The notes beneath the pieces were generated by a model. It did not search any database. It was given only the letters and a program-made list of their open reading frames with translations, and was not told the origin of the DNA. Source: Chloroflexota bacterium (GTDB lineage: Bacteria; Chloroflexota; Anaerolineae; Anaerolineales; Villigracilaceae). From it: a stretch of 64,000 bases of DNA. Of this stretch, positions 41,912 to 49,793 are shown in pieces (within the stretch, counting starts at the first letter, position 1; each line of letters starts with the position of its first letter). Location of the stretch: the NCBI GenBank assembly GCA_016191845.1, contig JACPVF010000007.1, positions 827,372 to 891,371 on the forward strand. The letters are read 5' to 3'. The position numbers and the translations under genes are program-made.

Positions 41912-43666
41912 ATGCCCGTCTCATTGATCGAAGGCGATTCCCTCCTGGCAGTTGACATCGGCGCGGCCACTACGCGCGCGGTGCTCTTCGACGTGGTCGA
42001 AGGTCAGTACCGCTTCGTGGCCGCAGGCCACGCTCCGTCCACGGCGGAGGCTCCGTTCAAGGATGTAAGCGAGGGCGTGCGCAACGCCATCAGCCACTTG
42101 CAAAATGTGACCGGGCGCGCGTTCCTTGACACAGACCGTACGCTGGTCACGCCATCCCAGCCCAGCGGCGCGGGGGTGGATGCCTTCGTGGCGACTCTCT
42201 CCGCGGGTCCGACCCTCAAGGCGGTGGTCGTCGGCCTGCTGGCAGACGTATCCCTCGAATCTGCGCGCCGCCTGACCGAGACCGTCTACGCCCGTGTGGT
42301 CGACAGCATCGGCCTGAACGATCCCCGCCGCCCGGACGAAGTCATCGATGGGTTGCTCACCCTGCACCCGGACATGGTCGTGGTGACGGGCGGTACCGAC
42401 GGCGGCGCCTCGCGCTCCCTGCAAAAGATTCTCGAACCCATCGGCCTGGCCAGTTACCTGATGCCGGCTGAGAAACGCCCGTCCATTTTGTTCGCGGGAA
42501 ACCAGAAGATGGAGACCGAGGTCAAGTCGATGCTAGGAACGCTGACATCCTCCCTGCACTTCAGCCCCAATGTGCGCCCTTCGCTCGAAACTGAAGACCT
42601 CGAGCCTGCTGCGCGTGAACTGGCCCGCTTGTTCGTCAATGTCCGCAAGCGCCAGCTCAAGGGCGTGGACGTGATCGATGCCTGGTCGAACGGCCATATC
42701 CTGCCTACGGGCTATGCCACCGGCCGCATGATGCGCTATCTGAGCCGCGTCTACGGTTCGACCAAGGGCATTCTCAGCGTGGACATTGGCGCGTCGGGCA
42801 CGCTGGTCGCGGCGGGCTTCAAGGGCAAGTCCACCCTGGGCGTGTATCCGCAGTTTGGCCTGGGCGAGAACCTGCCCGGTTTGCTCAATCACACCACCCT
42901 CGAAAATATCCTGCGCTGGTCGCCGCTCGACATCTCGGTGGGTGTCCTGCGCGATTACCTGTATCAGAAATCCCTCTACCCCTCCACCATCCCCGCCACC
43001 CGCGAGGACCAGGCCATTTCGCAGGCCATCGCCCGCGAATGCCTGCACCTGTCGATCCAAGCCGCGCGGCGGGACTTCCCCTCCAATGCTGCGTCCCTGA
43101 ACTCGCGCCTGCTCCCGTTGTTCGACCCGATCCTGGCGGGCGGCGGCGCCCTGTCTGATTCGCCCACGCCTGGCCAGAGTCTCCTGCTCCTGCTGGACGC
43201 ACTCCAGCCTGTCGGTGTGACGACCATTATCCTCGACCAGAACAACCTGCTGCCCATCCTCGGTGCGGCGGCGGGACGTAATAACTTGTTGCCCGTGCAG
43301 GTGCTTGACTCGGGTGCCTTCATGAGCGTGGGCACGGTGGTCTCGCCCGCTGTACAAACCGCCTACGGAGCGCAGATTCTGCGCGCCCGCCTGACCTACG
43401 AAGACGGCACCGAGGCCCGCTCCGAGCTCAAGTTTGGCACCATCGAGATCCTGCCCCTGCCCAGCGGGCATGGTGGCACGCTCACCCTTCAGCCGTCCGG
43501 TCACGCGGACGTGGGCTTCGGCCCCGGTCGCAGCGGACAGATTCCCGTCACTGGCGGTGCACTGGGCGTGGTCTTTGATGGCCGTGGTCGCCCGCTCGAC
43601 CTGCCATCCGACCCGGTGCGGCGGCGCGAGCTGATCAAAAAATGGCATTGGACTCTGGGAGGCTAA
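41912..43666 (+). CDS. MutL-type ASKHA ATPase (glutamate mutase L family)
   Basis: A 584-residue protein of the MutL (PF13941) branch of the ASKHA superfamily (actin, sugar kinase, Hsp70). Two phosphate-binding motifs mark two lobes: LLAVDIGAATTRAVLFD (about 9-25) and GILSVDIGASGTLVAAGF (about 289-306); an ILAGGGALSDSP loop (about 409-420) matches the adenosine motif. MutL was named from its place beside glutamate mutase genes, but no mutase subunit is near. Here it sits in a membrane operon, so an ATPase motor or switch for that complex is more likely. The ATG at 41912 follows the upstream stop by 4 bp. Confidence 0.85.
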   Translation: MPVSLIEGDSLLAVDIGAATTRAVLFDVVEGQYRFVAAGHAPSTAEAPFKDVSEGVRNAISHLQNVTGRAFLDTDRTLVTPSQPSGAGVDAFVATLSAGPTLKAVVVGLLADVSLESARRLTETVYARVVDSIGLNDPRRPDEVIDGLLTLHPDMVVVTGGTDGGASRSLQKILEPIGLASYLMPAEKRPSILFAGNQKMETEVKSMLGTLTSSLHFSPNVRPSLETEDLEPAARELARLFVNVRKRQLKGVDVIDAWSNGHILPTGYATGRMMRYLSRVYGSTKGILSVDIGASGTLVAAGFKGKSTLGVYPQFGLGENLPGLLNHTTLENILRWSPLDISVGVLRDYLYQKSLYPSTIPATREDQAISQAIARECLHLSIQAARRDFPSNAASLNSRLLPLFDPILAGGGALSDSPTPGQSLLLLLDALQPVGVTTIILDQNNLLPILGAAAGRNNLLPVQVLDSGAFMSVGTVVSPAVQTAYGAQILRARLTYEDGTEARSELKFGTIEILPLPSGHGGTLTLQPSGHADVGFGPGRSGQIPVTGGALGVVFDGRGRPLDLPSDPVRRRELIKKWHWTLGG

Positions 43667-43668
43667 CC

Positions 43669-44724
43669 ATGCAGGCTCCATTGATTCACATCCTGCCTCT
43701 CACCACCATCACACGCGAGCGCCTCCTGCCCGTGGCGGGCCGCGTAACTGCGCGCCTCAACCAAAAGGTCGGTCCCACCGACGTAGTGGCCGAAGCGGCC
43801 TGGGCGCGCGAACATGTGCTCATCGATGTGGCGGGCGCGCTGCGCCTCTCCATCCCCGCGGCGGACCGGCTGTTGCGCTGCAAAGTGGGCGATACTCTCC
43901 CTGCCAGCGCCGAAGTGGCGGTCGGCACGGGACTGTTCCCAAAGACGGTCCGTACTCCCAAGGAAGGCAAGGTGATCGCTGCGGGCGGTGGACAGGTATT
44001 GCTCGAAACGGGCGAGACCAGCCTGCAACTGCGGGCGGGCCTGCCCGGCAACGTGATCGAAGTGGTGTCCGAGCGTGGCGTGGTCATCAAGACGGTTGGT
44101 GCGCTCATCCAGGGTGTGTGGGGCAATGGGCGTATCGAGACCGGCGTGATGGTCAATCTGGCTGAGAAGCCCGATGGCGTTCTCACGTCGGCCCGTCTGG
44201 ATGTAAGCATGCGCGGCAGTATCATCCTCGGTGGCATGTGCAAAGACGCTGAAACCCTGCAGACCGCGGCTGAGGTGTCGGTGCGTGGGCTGATCCTTTC
44301 GAGCTTGTTCCCGTCACTCCTGCCATTGGCAAGCAAGATGCGCTTCCCCATCATGGTCACCGACGGCTTCGGCAGCCTGCCGATGAACTCGGCCGCCTAC
44401 CGCCTGTTGAGCACCAACGCCAAGCGCGAGGTCACGCTCAATGCCGAGCCGTACGACCGTTACACGGGCGCGCGTCCCGAGGTCATCATTCCGCTTCCGG
44501 TCACGACTGAGCCCACCCCGCCAATGGACGTGGAAGACTTCGCTGCAGGCCAGACCGTGCGGATGCGCCGTCCGCCTTCGGTGGGCGCGATCGGCACCCT
44601 CGTCACCCTGCGCCCCGGCCTGACCCTGCTTCCCAGCGGGTTGCGTGCCCCGGCCGCGGATGTCAAAATGGAAACTGGCGAGACGGTCATCGTACCTCTC
44701 GTAAATTTGGAAGTTGTGGGATAA
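43669..44724 (+). CDS. Beta-rich protein paired with the MutL-type ATPase
   Basis: A 351-residue soluble protein. The ATG at 43669 has GGGAGG upstream. Glycine-spaced strands around residues 85-150 (VRTPKEGKVIAAGGGQVLLE, SLQLRAGLPGNVIEV) look like a barrel-sandwich or biotinyl-type domain, but no lipoyl or biotinyl Lys motif is present. Near the C-terminus, SVGAIGTLVTLRPGL (about 304-318) resembles a KOW/SH3-type turn. No family recognised. It directly follows the ASKHA gene and may bind it as PilN/PilO-like partners bind PilM, though that analogy is inference. Confidence 0.72.
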   Translation: MQAPLIHILPLTTITRERLLPVAGRVTARLNQKVGPTDVVAEAAWAREHVLIDVAGALRLSIPAADRLLRCKVGDTLPASAEVAVGTGLFPKTVRTPKEGKVIAAGGGQVLLETGETSLQLRAGLPGNVIEVVSERGVVIKTVGALIQGVWGNGRIETGVMVNLAEKPDGVLTSARLDVSMRGSIILGGMCKDAETLQTAAEVSVRGLILSSLFPSLLPLASKMRFPIMVTDGFGSLPMNSAAYRLLSTNAKREVTLNAEPYDRYTGARPEVIIPLPVTTEPTPPMDVEDFAAGQTVRMRRPPSVGAIGTLVTLRPGLTLLPSGLRAPAADVKMETGETVIVPLVNLEVVG

Positions 44725-44786
44725 TTGACTATGGACTTGCGGATTGCAAGCATCCGCGAGGTCAACGAACAAGAGGAGAGTGATCC

Positions 44787-45329
44787 ATGTACGAAGGCGA
44801 TGAAACCAACTTCGATGCCACACCCCCGGAAGAAAATAACAACCGCACATTTCTGATCGTAGCTGGCGTGCTCGGCGCGATCGTTTTGCTGTCCATTGGA
44901 TGTCTGGCGGTCTATGCCCTGGTCGTGTTACCGCGTCAGCAGGAGACAGCCCGCGCGAATGCCAACGCCCAGGGGACCCAGTCTGCCGCGATGGCCATGG
45001 CCCTGACGGCCACCTTCGAGTCCTCGATCATCCCGACCACGACGATGACCCAGCTGCCCAGCCCGACCCCGGTGCTGGCCCAGGTCGAACCCAGCGCCAC
45101 CCCGCTGCCGCCCACTGAGAATCCCGCCACCGCGACTGTGGCCGTGGCCCTCACCCAAGTGGCGGGTGCCGCTCAGAACCCGGTCACACCTCCCGCTACG
45201 GGAAATATGCCCAAGAGCGGCATCGCGGATGAGTACGGGATCCCCGGGTTGGTCGTCGCCACCTTGATCCTGGTCCTCGTCATCATCGTTGCCCGCCGCA
45301 TGCGAACCTCACCGGTCCGAAACCGTTAG
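44787..45329 (+). CDS. Bitopic surface protein with MPKSG sorting-like tail
   Basis: A 180-residue protein: a short acidic cytosolic tail, a membrane helix (about 22-47), a Thr/Pro/Ala-rich external stalk (about 60-135) and a C-terminal MPKSG motif (about 141-145), a hydrophobic stretch (about 152-168) and a basic end (ARRMRTSPVRNR). The last part has the layout of a sortase LP-x-TG signal, with Met for Leu and Ser for Thr. No sortase gene is in the window. GAGGAG lies upstream of the ATG. It closes the operon; the 62-bp gap before it is the largest in the operon. Confidence 0.72.
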   Translation: MYEGDETNFDATPPEENNNRTFLIVAGVLGAIVLLSIGCLAVYALVVLPRQQETARANANAQGTQSAAMAMALTATFESSIIPTTTMTQLPSPTPVLAQVEPSATPLPPTENPATATVAVALTQVAGAAQNPVTPPATGNMPKSGIADEYGIPGLVVATLILVLVIIVARRMRTSPVRNR

Positions 45330-45363
45330 GCGCTTGCGGCTGTCGAAAGACCCCAACACATTC

Positions 45364-45396
45364 ACGGGACAGCAGGCACCTGCTGTCCCGTTCGTT
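45364..45396 (+). terminator. Intrinsic terminator of the eight-gene operon
   Basis: ACGGGACAGCAGG (45364-45376) pairs perfectly with CCTGCTGTCCCGT (45379-45391), followed by TCGTTTG. The U tract is modest. Confidence 0.8.
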
Positions 45397-45414
45397 TGAC
45401 AGAGAGAGCCAGAG

Positions 45415-46302
45415 ATGCACATCCGTCAGATATTTAAAGAACACGAGACCACCTTTAGTTTTGAATTCTTTCCGCCGCGCACGCCCGAGTCGGCGGAGAC
45501 CCTGCGGCAGACCATCGAACGACTGACGCCATTGATGCCTTCCTACGTCAGCGTGACGTATGGTGCGGGCGGATCGACCCGCCAGTTGACTCATGACCTG
45601 GTCACGCGCATCCAGCAGGAAACTGACCTGACCGTCATCTCGCACCTGACTTGTGTCGGCTCGACCATCCCCGAGATCCACGCCATCCTCGAAACCTACC
45701 AGGCCAACGGCATCCACAACATCATGGCTCTGCGCGGCGATCCCCCGCGCGGAAGCGGTCCTTTTGTGCCGATGGAGGATGGCTTCAAGAATGCCACCGA
45801 ACTGGTGGCCTATATCAAAAAGAACTTTCCGCGCTTCGGCATTGGCGTGGCGGGCTATCCCGAGGGACATCCCGAGACGCCCAACCGCCTGAAAGAAATG
45901 GATTATCTCAAGGCCAAAGTGGACGCGGGCGCGGACTTCATCTGTACCCAGTTATTTTTCAACAACCACCTGTTCTTTGATTTTTGCGAGCGCTGCGAAC
46001 TGGCGGGCATCAAGGTGCCTGTGCTGGCGGGACTGATGCCCATCACCAGCCGCAAGTCCATGCAGCGCATGGCCGAGCTCTCGGGTGGATCGGTCTTCCC
46101 CGCCAAGTTGTTGCGCGCCCTGGCCCGCGCCGAGAACGATGACTACGCCGAAAAGGTCGGCATCCATTGGGCCACGGCCCAGGCGCTCGACCTGCTCGAT
46201 AACAATGTGAAAGGCATCCACTTCTACACGCTCAATCAATCCAAGGCCACCATGCAGATCTATGAGTGGCTGGGGGTCAGTTCCTCGAATGCACTGAGGT
46301 AA
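45415..46302 (+). CDS. metF: Methylenetetrahydrofolate reductase
   Basis: A 295-residue TIM-barrel MetF. It reduces 5,10-methylene-THF to 5-methyl-THF with FAD. Marks: FSFEFFPPRTPE (catalytic Glu about 17), SVTYGAGGSTR, SHLTCVGST, NIMALRGDPP (about 101-110), GVAGYPEGHPE and DFICTQLFFN. It is transcribed alone between two terminators. No SAM, cobalamin or THF riboswitch is evident in the short gap upstream. Confidence 0.96.
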   Translation: MHIRQIFKEHETTFSFEFFPPRTPESAETLRQTIERLTPLMPSYVSVTYGAGGSTRQLTHDLVTRIQQETDLTVISHLTCVGSTIPEIHAILETYQANGIHNIMALRGDPPRGSGPFVPMEDGFKNATELVAYIKKNFPRFGIGVAGYPEGHPETPNRLKEMDYLKAKVDAGADFICTQLFFNNHLFFDFCERCELAGIKVPVLAGLMPITSRKSMQRMAELSGGSVFPAKLLRALARAENDDYAEKVGIHWATAQALDLLDNNVKGIHFYTLNQSKATMQIYEWLGVSSSNALR

Positions 46303-46304
46303 AC

Positions 46305-46340
46305 AAAAAGGACGGTCACAGTAACGTGACCGTCCTTTTT
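46305..46340. terminator. Bidirectional intrinsic terminator
   Basis: AAAAAGGACGGTCAC (46305-46319) pairs perfectly with GTGACCGTCCTTTTT (46326-46340). It separates convergent metF and the phosphohexomutase gene. Confidence 0.93.
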
Positions 46341-46355
46341 GTTGTTTATTATTTT

Positions 46356-47804
46356 CTATACCACGCTCTCAGCCACCTTGCGCCCATAGCCCATCAAGGC
46401 CTTGACCATCTCGGGCGTGCGACCTTCGGCGTAGACGCGCAGCACGGGCTCGGTGCCCGAGGGGCGGATAAGCAGCCACGAGTCATCCGCCAGGATGTAC
46501 TTCACACCGTCACGCTGGCTGACCTCGTCCACCTTCTGGCCGCCGATCTCGGCGGGTGCCTGCTTGGTGAGGAACTCCGTCATCTCGGCCTTGGCCACGG
46601 GACGGCTCAGGCGCAGGTCCACGCGCTCGTAGTGGGCGGGACCCACATCCTCGAGCAGGTCGTCCACCAACTCCACCAGCGACTTCTTCGACTCGGCGAT
46701 CATCTCCACCAGCAGCAGGCCCATGATGGGACCATCACCCTCGGGGATGTGCCCCTTGAACGAGATGCCGCCCGATTCCTCGCCGCCGATCAACACATCT
46801 TCCTGCATCATGTAATCGGCAATGTGATTGAAGCCGACAGGCGTCTCGTATAACTTCATGCCGTAGCGCTTGGCCAGACGGTCGATCATGCGCGTGGTCG
46901 AGACCGTGCGCACCACCGCGCCGCTCATGCCGCGCTTCTCGACCAGGTAGCGCAGCGAGAGCGCCATGATCTTGTGCGGGTCCACGAACTGACCGCGCTC
47001 GTCCATCGCGCCGATGCGGTCCGCATCGCCGTCGGTCACCACGCCGAAGTTGCCCATGCCCGAGCTGACGGCGGAGGCCAGCGCGCCCAGGTACTTGGCA
47101 ATCGGCTCGGGGTGGACGCCGCCGAAACCAGGGTTCATCTCGCCGCGGATCTCGGCGATCTCGCAGCCCGTGCCTTGCAGGAAGGACTTGATCACGCCGC
47201 GGCCCGAGCCGTACATGGCGTCCACCACGAAGCGCTGCGGATTCTCGGCGATGATGTCGGTGCGGATGAGGGTTCGCAGATGCTCGAAATAGGCGTTGAG
47301 CGGATTGAACTTCTGGATCAAGCCTGCATCGCGCGCCTTGACGTAGTCCATCAGGTTGGGGCCGCGCGCCTGCTCCTCGTTGTCGTTGATGTAGACCTCC
47401 ACGCGGCGACACTGCTCGGGCAGAGCCGACCCGCCGAACGCACCCTTCAACTTGACGCCGTTATAGCGCGGAGCGTTGTGCGAGGCGGTGATCATCACCC
47501 CCGCCACGGCCTTCTCGTGCTTGACGGCATACGAGATGGCAGGCGTGGGTGCATCCGACTGGCTCAATAGCACTTTGAATCCGTTGGCGGCCAGCACACG
47601 CGCCACCTCGCCCGCGAAGCGGTCCGAGAGAAAACGTGTGTCGAAACCGATCACCACCTTCTTCGAGTCGGTGTCATCATTCTTGTTCCAATATTCGGAG
47701 GCCACCGCGTCGGCGATGGCCTGCGCCACCATGCGCAGGTTGTCGAAGGTGAAACTATCCGAGATGACGGCTCGCCAGCCGTCCGTTCCAAAATGAATGG
47801 GCAT
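46356..47804 (-). CDS. Phosphoglucomutase/phosphomannomutase family enzyme
   Basis: A 482-residue alpha-D-phosphohexomutase with all four domains. The phospho-serine loop is TASHNAPRYNG (Ser108), the metal loop DGDADR (about 242-247), the sugar loop GGEESGG (about 322-328) and the phosphate-binding loop RPSGTEP (about 444-450). It interconverts hexose 1- and 6-phosphates; glucose or mannose preference cannot be read safely. It has a short gap to a terminator and no co-transcribed partner with an obvious link. Confidence 0.94.
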   Translation of the reverse strand: MPIHFGTDGWRAVISDSFTFDNLRMVAQAIADAVASEYWNKNDDTDSKKVVIGFDTRFLSDRFAGEVARVLAANGFKVLLSQSDAPTPAISYAVKHEKAVAGVMITASHNAPRYNGVKLKGAFGGSALPEQCRRVEVYINDNEEQARGPNLMDYVKARDAGLIQKFNPLNAYFEHLRTLIRTDIIAENPQRFVVDAMYGSGRGVIKSFLQGTGCEIAEIRGEMNPGFGGVHPEPIAKYLGALASAVSSGMGNFGVVTDGDADRIGAMDERGQFVDPHKIMALSLRYLVEKRGMSGAVVRTVSTTRMIDRLAKRYGMKLYETPVGFNHIADYMMQEDVLIGGEESGGISFKGHIPEGDGPIMGLLLVEMIAESKKSLVELVDDLLEDVGPAHYERVDLRLSRPVAKAEMTEFLTKQAPAEIGGQKVDEVSQRDGVKYILADDSWLLIRPSGTEPVLRVYAEGRTPEMVKALMGYGRKVAESVV

Positions 47805-47897
47805 GCATCCTCCAGGGAGTTTTTTTATGATAAAGACTTCGGGTCCATCCGCAATTCGAGAAACGGTTGCGGCAAAGACTCCGAAGTCTGGGATGGG

Positions 47898-49211
47898 CTA
47901 AGGGGCGGGGGTGACTTCGAGGGTTTCGCTTGGGGCGAGAGTCTCGGTCTCGGTCGGCTCCCAATTTGGGACAGGCGTAGCCGTCGTCAGCACCGATTGA
48001 AGAATCCAACCTTCCAGTTGGCGGCCGTTCTTGGTGGCGATGACGTGCGCCCACGTCACACCGCTGACGTCCTGCACGTCGGGCAGCACCTGCACCAGCG
48101 AACCGTTGTCGAGCGTGGCGATATAGGTGCCGTTCGGGCTCTTGCGCAGGTTCACGCCACCGCCAGAATCGGAACTGATCTTGGCGTACACGGGTGTGGG
48201 TTCGATGGTCAACGTGGGAGTGAGCGTCTCGGTCGGAGGCAGAGTCACTTCAATGGTCAGCGCCACCGGGCTCAGGGTGGCGGTCTGCACACGCGGAGTC
48301 AGGGTCGGCTTGGGGGTCGAAGAGGTCGAGACCTTGGTGGCTGGGACGACAACCTGGAATGTAGCGGTGAGCGTCGCAGACTGTGTCTGCGTGGGGGCGG
48401 GGGCCACTGCCTTGGGTCTGGACCCGAGGCCTGGTACCAGCAAAAAGAGGATGGCCAACCCGAGCACGACCACCGCACCTCCGCTCGTCATCCAGCCCGC
48501 GCGCGACGGGCGGAAGCGGAAGCCCACAAAGGTCAACATGCCGAGCAGGGTGGCCAGCGCGAAGTTCACCACGAAAACCCACGCAGACTTGGGCCACAGA
48601 CCTTCCACGCCGCTGCCCAGGCCGAAGCCTGCCACGCTAACGGGGGCCAGGAAGAAGTACGCCACCAGCACGCTCGGTAGGAAGGGTTTATCCTCCGAGC
48701 GCACGAAGGAGACCACCAATAGGATCGCACCCAACACCAGCACAGGCAGGCTGTGCGGCCATAACGCGCCGTTCAGGAAGGCGTTGGTGAGCGTCAACGG
48801 CAGGAAGGGACGGGCCGCCAGGCCAGACATCAGCCCGCTCAGGAAGACCAGGATCACACCGATCGACAGGGCCACCGCCGTCTCGATGAAGAATCGCACC
48901 GAGCCTGTGATGAGCGCCAACGTCATGCCCACCCAGGGAGTCATCAAAGGCGCCAGCAGGATGCCCAGCAGCAGGACGGCGGGCGAGTCGAGCAGGTAGC
49001 CCAAGCCCATCACTGCACCGCTCAGCACGGCGAAGACGAAGAACTCATAAGTGGGGTAGGCGCGTTTGGCCAGCGAAGCCATCACCTCGGCGCGGCCTTC
49101 CGCGTCGGGGATCAATTGCGCGCGGCGGGCGCGGCGTCGGCGGGCGGCCGAATCCGGCATGGGTGTCGGCTGAGGGTCGGAAGGGAGGATGGGCGGTTCG
49201 TTAAGGGTCAT
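47898..49211 (-). CDS. DUF389 membrane protein fused to an external SH3-like domain
   Basis: A 437-residue protein. A basic N-terminal tail (RRRRARRAQ) precedes a DUF389 membrane domain (about 50-270, seven to eight helices; LGILLAPLMTPWVGMTLAL is typical). A Thr/Pro-rich stalk (about 275-345) follows, then a bacterial SH3 domain (about 348-412; GGGVNLRKSPNGTYIATLDN, EGWILQSVL) and another Thr/Pro/Glu tail. SH3b domains bind peptidoglycan or glycans. Transport by DUF389 proteins is unproven. It overlaps the HAD gene upstream by 4 bp. Confidence 0.87.
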   Translation of the reverse strand: MTLNEPPILPSDPQPTPMPDSAARRRRARRAQLIPDAEGRAEVMASLAKRAYPTYEFFVFAVLSGAVMGLGYLLDSPAVLLLGILLAPLMTPWVGMTLALITGSVRFFIETAVALSIGVILVFLSGLMSGLAARPFLPLTLTNAFLNGALWPHSLPVLVLGAILLVVSFVRSEDKPFLPSVLVAYFFLAPVSVAGFGLGSGVEGLWPKSAWVFVVNFALATLLGMLTFVGFRFRPSRAGWMTSGGAVVVLGLAILFLLVPGLGSRPKAVAPAPTQTQSATLTATFQVVVPATKVSTSSTPKPTLTPRVQTATLSPVALTIEVTLPPTETLTPTLTIEPTPVYAKISSDSGGGVNLRKSPNGTYIATLDNGSLVQVLPDVQDVSGVTWAHVIATKNGRQLEGWILQSVLTTATPVPNWEPTETETLAPSETLEVTPAP

Positions 49212-49678
49212 GTTCGGAGGGTGGCGAGAATACGTAAAGGCTTTTCGAGGAGTTCGAGCGCAGCGAAGATATCGGGAACCACGATGTCGGCGGCCAGCAG
49301 GGTTTCCACAGCCACGCCCTCGCGTGACATCACGCAGATGCCAAGGGCGGCTTCTTTGAGCATGGCCGCATCGTTCGCGCCCTGCCCGATGGCAACCACG
49401 GTATCGGCGCCAAGCCTGCGCACAAAGTCCGCTTTTTGCGCGGGTTCGTTCCCGGGCTGGAGCCGTTCAGCGGTCACTCCCAACTGCTGGTCGATGGAGG
49501 CCTGGCGTCCGTGTGTGTCGGCGGTAATCAGGTGCAGGGTCACACGGTCACGCAGGGCCGAGAGACGCTTGGCGAGGCCGTCGGGCAGTTGACCATCCAG
49601 GGCCAGGGTGCCGTTCACGTCGGTCACTACGTGCTGGATACGCAGTTCGCCTTGCCCGGGAATCGTCAGTTCAATCAT
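49208..49678 (-). CDS. HAD-family protein (soluble P-type ATPase-like, COG4087 type)
   Basis: A 156-residue HAD protein. Motif I reads VVTDVNGTLALDG: the second Asp of D-x-D is Asn, as is usual in the soluble P-type ATPase-like COG4087 group. VAIGQGANDAAMLKEA carries motif IV (G-x-G-x-N-D). The start at 49678 is chosen because a TATAAT -10 (49691-49686, minus strand) ends 8 bases before it, so upstream in-frame codons cannot be in the mRNA. The transcript is probably leaderless. It overlaps the DUF389 gene (ATGA). Confidence 0.85.
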   Translation of the reverse strand: MIELTIPGQGELRIQHVVTDVNGTLALDGQLPDGLAKRLSALRDRVTLHLITADTHGRQASIDQQLGVTAERLQPGNEPAQKADFVRRLGADTVVAIGQGANDAAMLKEAALGICVMSREGVAVETLLAADIVVPDIFAALELLEKPLRILATLRT

Positions 49679-49685
49679 CCCGCCC

Positions 49686-49691
49686 ATTATA
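49686..49691 (-). promoter_or_regulatory. TATAAT -10 element of a leaderless gene
   Basis: A perfect minus-strand TATAAT lies eight bases from the ATG at 49678. Transcription should start at or next to the start codon. Confidence 0.6.
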
Positions 49692-49737
49692 CCCGCATGG
49701 GTGCCTGCGAGGCGGGGGAAGGGTAAATCGCCCTGCA

Positions 49738-49746
49738 TGATATAAT
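49738..49746 (+). promoter_or_regulatory. Extended -10 promoter of the C45 gene
   Basis: TG-A-TATAAT (49738-49746), with a small hairpin CCGAC/GTCGG (49757-49772) in the following leader. It is divergent from the HAD promoter 50 bp away. Confidence 0.65.
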
Positions 49747-49793
49747 GAAGTGTACACCGACTTTATCGTCGGGGTGGTTATTATCGGAGAACC

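Noticed and set aside
41912..43666. Part of a glutamate fermentation (glutamate mutase) operon
   Set aside because: No mutase subunits, methylaspartase or B12-related genes are present nearby; all neighbours are membrane or unknown proteins.
45330..45414. Riboswitch before metF
   Set aside because: The gap is only 85 bp and is filled by the terminator of the upstream operon, leaving no room for an aptamer.
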